A DNA stretch of 64,000 nucleotides from Antedon bifida (taxonomy: Eukaryota; Echinodermata; Crinoidea; Comatulida; Antedonidae). The DNA lies in assembly GCA_963402885.1 (NCBI GenBank), contig OY727094.1, positions 18,106,501 to 18,170,500 on the forward strand, read 5' to 3'. The stretch's first letter is position 1. The number at the start of each line of letters is the position of its first letter. The translations under genes were made by a program, and so were the position numbers. Below the pieces are notes generated by a model. That model saw only the letters and a list, made by a program, of their open reading frames with translations, was not told where the DNA came from and did not search any database. Below, in pieces: positions 59,752 to 64,000 of the stretch.

Positions 59752-60055
59752 ATAAATCCAAAATGCTGTAGGTATCAGTGGCTGGATCTCAATGGATATA
59801 TAATATAATAATTAACTAATTTGAAACAACGATAAAGTTGAAGAAATCTGTGAGAATGAGAAAAGAACACCCCAACTATACAATGAAAGCCCAATGGTTT
59901 AAACATCTGCATAATAAGCAGAAGGTCTGGGTTCGAATCTCGGTTGGAGGGACTTTTTTTTATTCTCACAGATTTCCTCATCTTATTCTTTTAAATTAAT
60001 TAAATTTCAGTATATTACCGGGCGGTTTAGAATTAATGCTCTATGCCTAATGGGT
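59752..60055 (+). mobile_element. tRNA-derived SINE-like element between inverted arms
   Basis: A tRNA-like segment at about 59869-59950 has an anticodon-type stem TCTGC/GCAGA around a 7-base loop, a T-arm with TTCGAAT and B box GGTTCGAATCT, and a mostly paired CCCCAA/TTGG acceptor stem. It is flanked by an inverted pair: GAAATCTGTGAGAATGAGAAAA on the left (from about 59842) and its complement on the right (to about 59990). The tail continues through TTTCAGTATATTACCGGGCG to GCCTAATG. The left part carries the dispersed GGTATCAGTGGCTGGATCTC core. A nearby minus-strand 68-aa ORF is spurious. Confidence 0.7.
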
Positions 60056-60059
60056 CTTC

Positions 60060-60540
60060 TAATTGTAACCCTGGGTTATTATTCTTTGATTACTTTTTAA
60101 GGTGGGTCATTATTAGAAGGGAGAGGGAGGGGGGGGGGGGTACTATTACAGTAGTGGGTTACTATTACTAATCTTAGTTAGGCACCTGAATAGTAACCCA
60201 CCCCAATTTTTCCGGTCAGCAACTCATAGCAAAATAATAAAACAGTACGAATAAACACATTTTGAACTCTAACTTTATTTTATAAACTCAAAAACACTCA
60301 ATACTCCGCCACTCCCGAGATCAACATGCATTATCTCCTTATTTTCAAAATACGGCTGCATCATAAACGACCAGTCTTCATAATGTCATTTTGTCAATAG
60401 TTTTGTGACTCTAATAATAACCCCCATGTGTTACTATTAGAGTAGTGGGTTATTATTATAGATTGACTTATAAGGTGGGTTACTATTAGAAGTGGGGTTA
60501 CTATTAGAATAAGGGTTACTATCCGTAGATCCCGCTTCGT
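60060..60540. repeat. GGGTTACTATTAGAA-type degenerate repeats with a G-run
   Basis: Motifs GTGGGTTACTATTA, TTACTATTAGAA and complements (TAGTAACCCACC) recur on both sides of a 200-base spacer. A G-rich run at 60119-60140 interrupts the left block. Low complexity, no coding signal. Confidence 0.65.
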
Positions 60541-60745
60541 GGCAAAAAACACTGATAGTTGATGGCGTATCAATTTAATCTTAGTGTTGACATTTTTTAA
60601 AGATACATTTTACTTTATAATACAAATATACCGGTAATACTTTTTGATGCTTCGACTTCTTAAAATAATATAATGATGATATAAATGTATATACTATTAT
60701 TATATACATTAATATAATAATATCATACGTATTTCTTAATATTAC

Positions 60746-61099
60746 TTAAAGATGTATTGTCCCCCAAAAACATGAAAAATGAAGATTAATTAAATCAGAC
60801 TTTGAATATGTTATTTTGTAGTTTTAATAAAGTTAATCACTTCCATAAAAAAAAAACGAAAAAAAATTATGTTTTCACTTGTAAAATGACAAAATAAATG
60901 GTTAAATTCAACCAAATATCCATTGGCTGGCAGCCAATTTGACCATTTTTTGCTTTAAATTACATTTTTTCAGGTAAATACATTTTTTTTCCAATCCAAT
61001 TTTTGGTGAAAGTGGATAACTATTATGTTACATTAAAATAGAATATTCAAAAAAAAATGTTTTAAGAATTATTTTTTCAGGGGGACAATACATCTTTAA
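60746..61099. mobile_element. MITE-like element, AAAGATGTATTGTCCC family (copy 4, best preserved)
   Basis: About 350 bp, with ends TTAAAGATGTATTGTCCCCC and GGGGACAATACATCTTTAA, nearly perfect inverted repeats. Flanking TTAA on both sides may be part of the repeat or a TTAA target duplication. Internal TTGGCTGGCAGCCAA matches copy 3 in inverse. Confidence 0.82.
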
Positions 61100-64000
61100 T
61101 ATTCAACCTTTAACTTGTTAATAAATATTCCTAAATACGTTTATATAAACAATTCAAATTGCAACTAGTTATGTTTCGTATATTGTACTTTTAGGTAGGC
61201 TTAGTTTCGAGGTGTTGTGTGTATGTGTTGGCTGGATTCTGATCCGTTGTAAATAAAAGTTAAGATAATGGGAACTATTAATAGAAGCTAGGTGCCAACA
61301 AGTAGTGAAAATCATCATTTTAATGAAATGAATATTTTAAAACCAAATTTGAAGTGAACAATTCAAGTTTTAGATTTATTCGTTTTTCTATTGCTCTCTA
61401 TCTCGTGCTTTCATCTTTATTCTGTTTTTTATGTTGGACTCAAGTAAAGACAAATTTTGAGAAAAAATTTCCATTCTTGAATTGTGTTAAAGAATAAACG
61501 AAATTCAAATAATGATGATTTTAACTGCAAAGATGATATATGTATGGTAGAATGTTTTTGTTAGAATGAAGTTTAGAAATATCTTCTAATCAAGATAATT
61601 AACAAGAAGAGCGAGTGAAATGTTTAATAAATGCCAAGTGTCCACGAAGACCTAACAGATAATCTATCAACGACAAGGTAATGACCTTATTGCGAACTCA
61701 CACCAAACTTTGATGCTACCAAATTCCATTACATATGATTCACAATTCTGTATATTACAATATTTCACCTTTTTCTTAGTATTATGACCACCTACTACAG
61801 TTACATCATAAAATTACCAACTTGTGATTCATTGAGGTTTTTCTTAGAACATGTTTTTTGCATCAAGATTTTTTAATGAACGAAATATAATTGTTATATT
61901 TCGTTTTATATATACTTATATTATGCCTATGCCTATTGAAAACTTCATCAGATGTCTTAATATTCTTTAATTGTTTTGGTTTAAGACGTAAAAACAATGA
62001 AATTAGAAAATCATGTATTAATTTATAAGAATTCGTTAATAACAAACTAGCACGTAATGCATGTAATGTTAAACTTGTAATTACAAATGTACACTCCAAC
62101 ATAGATAACATCTGTACACTATTAGATAGGTTTAATAGTTTATTCAAAAGAGGTTTTATATGGGTTTGGAACGAATACAATTAGGCTATATTTCTTAGAC
62201 CCCTTTATATTAGTTTTGTTTTTCAGCAACGAAAAACCTTCGCATTAAGGTTGATGTAGTTGTTGTAATTTAGCGCAATAAGGACGTGATCTTGTAGACA
62301 ACAGTAACACCACGTAATGGAGAAGATGAAAGACAACCATGCTTGTGCGAATGGTCATGATCTTACCAAAATTTAGAAACCATTTTGTTGTAAATCTGTC
62401 AAGTGCAGAACAGAGGAGTGCTGATGTTTATATTCCTGACACTTTGTGCATAGTTTCTCAGTTCACAAGCTCTAAAAATGTTGATACGAATTTATCGTTT
62501 ACTGATTTTGTACAAACGAGCATTTTTATGCTGCATTCTCTATCATTATTTAAGATGGAGGCCTGTATACTCTAGTGCTACTACAAAAGCAAAATTTAAA
62601 TGTTAAAAAAAGGTGTGTTATTATTAAATGAATTAGTAACCGAGTACAGTTTTGTATTTAACTAACGAGCATAAATGTATATAAAATCAACATACAATGA
62701 AAATCAAAACTATCGAATTAGGAATTACTTTATGTCTGCATTTTTAATTTCATAACACATTAATTGAGTTTAATTGTATCATACAGTAGTATCATTTCTT
62801 TTTTCTGAGATTGTTTTAAACTCAATCCTAACCCAATCTTTCATTAGCAATTAAGAATCACCCACCTTCTCGAACTAGTAGACCTAAACATCATATTAAT
62901 GATATCACTAGAAATTTGTATTTTATAATGTATATTTGTGTTAGTTACGTCGACCTGAAATATACTGTAATCATCTTCTTGTTTTGATTCGCTGGCTAAT
63001 ACAAGTTCACCTTCTACTAAAACACACGTTTTTATAGTCAGTTTTCTGTCATTACTTGAAACTCAGATGTGTTAACCTATTTGTTTTAAAGTTATCAATG
63101 TTTCTGTCATTACGTAGGATTTAGATAACCTATTCATAAGTAACCAGTGTTATTTGATTTACACACTGTAATGTTTCTTTAACATAACATGTAGGCCTAG
63201 TCAATGTAAAATGATGTGAGAATGAAATGTTTAATTCTCCTTAATACTTTCGTGTACTTTAAAATAATCTCCCGTGAAGCAATGTGTAATGTTTACTCAA
63301 CCAGTGCCGTAGATAGAGAACGGAACAACACTGGTGTAGACATGTTCGGTATTTCATAAGAACAAGCATCATCATGTTATTTTATGTAGGCCTACATTAT
63401 TTGTTAAAACACATTTATAAAAACAAAGTAATAATGGTTAAAAAAGGTATATTTAATCTTTCTGAAAGTGCAATACCCGGATTGCTAAAAGGAACATAAA
63501 GGAAAAACTGAAGCTGAACCCGGCCAAAAGGAACGTTTAAGCCTGTTCTGGTAGTTATAATAAAAACATGCTTTTGTTTTATTGATTAAAATTATTCAAA
63601 TATACACATTTTTGCATGTCTGTTATCTAAAAATGATAAAATAATACACTATTTTAATCCTACTTTTTTATTAAAGTTGTTCTAAGTATTTTATCTTTAG
63701 CATTGGACGTCTTTGTTGTAATTATACTGAAAATGATAGACAGACCACGTAAAATTGTACAACGTATCATTTAACGCCATGTTCACTGATTTACGAGAAG
63801 TGTATCTTAAGGAAAAGTTAAAAGTACTAAGAGAGATCCTACGCACCCGCTACATTACTGTTACAATTTTAATAGATCTGACATTAGACGCCAAACGCCA
63901 ATCTATGTAGAACAGACTAACTGTAGTGAATGAATCAAACAAATTTAGAAGTCCTTTGTTGTAAATAGCATTAATATGTACAATTCTAACGTTCGACGAT
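61100..64000. other. Distal upstream DNA, no gene recognised
   Basis: The longest frames (105 aa minus at 61863-62180; 78 aa plus at 62339-62575) show no domain, splice pattern or GC rise. No RNA gene seen. Confidence 0.4.
61876..61905. repeat. AT-rich hairpin CGAAATATAA/TTATATTTCG
   Basis: A perfect 10-bp stem with a 3-base loop. It falls inside an ORF on the minus strand that has no recognisable protein features. Confidence 0.7.

Noticed and set aside
59870..59950. Functional tRNA gene
   Set aside because: Extra bases in the D-arm region, an imperfect acceptor stem and membership in a repeat family.
61863..62180. 105-aa minus-strand ORF
   Set aside because: Contains a hairpin repeat, Leu/Ser/Lys composition typical of chance AT-rich frames, no family match.

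Overview
This is a eukaryotic, AT-rich, mostly non-coding window from an invertebrate deuterostome, most likely an echinoderm. No bacterial-style gene packing, operons or long ORFs are present. The one gene that can be read with certainty is split into short exons with GT-AG introns. Its protein is a Tbx1/10-type T-box factor. The 8-bp palindrome TAGGCCTA recurs dozens of times, a pattern I associate with echinoderm DNA; the phylum call is inference.

The Tbx1/10 gene lies on the minus strand from the start codon at 48895 to the stop at 16101. I could join eight coding exons with consistent phases into a 513-residue protein. From N to C terminus it has an eh1-like repressor motif (FSIASLI, residues 19-25), an acidic/serine stretch, a basic cluster (PRKRKLD, 133-139), a complete T-box (about 154-342), and a 170-residue tail with no domain I recognise. 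Intron sizes are about 6.1, 15.6, 2.0, 2.2, 4.9, 0.18 and 0.30 kb. A poly(A) signal lies about 210 bp past the stop, followed by a long AAT microsatellite. A CCAAT/CRE-like cluster about 420 bp upstream of the ATG is a possible proximal promoter.

Layout. 1-15.7 kb lies downstream of the gene: no supportable coding gene, but a 57-bp tandem array (3.8 kb), a telomere-like C-rich array (5.1-5.5 kb), a 3.5-kb inverted-repeat element with a tRNA-like insert at its centre (8.9-12.4 kb), and a 33-bp array (13 kb). 15.7-48.9 kb is the Tbx1/10 gene; its introns hold short-element insertions, retroelement 3' ends and several tandem arrays. 48.9-64 kb is upstream DNA with one strongly promoter-like spot at 53.4-53.5 kb (YY1-like, ZNF143-like and GGCCATGGCC motifs, with possible minus-strand first exons), a possible orphan terminal exon at 54.3 kb, and more repeats.

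Repeat families defined inside the window include a small palindromic MITE-like family (TIR AAAGATGTATTGTCCC, four copies) and a tRNA-derived SINE-like family (three tRNA-like copies) associated with a second dispersed segment. Apart from T-box regulation, no multi-gene pathway is visible here.
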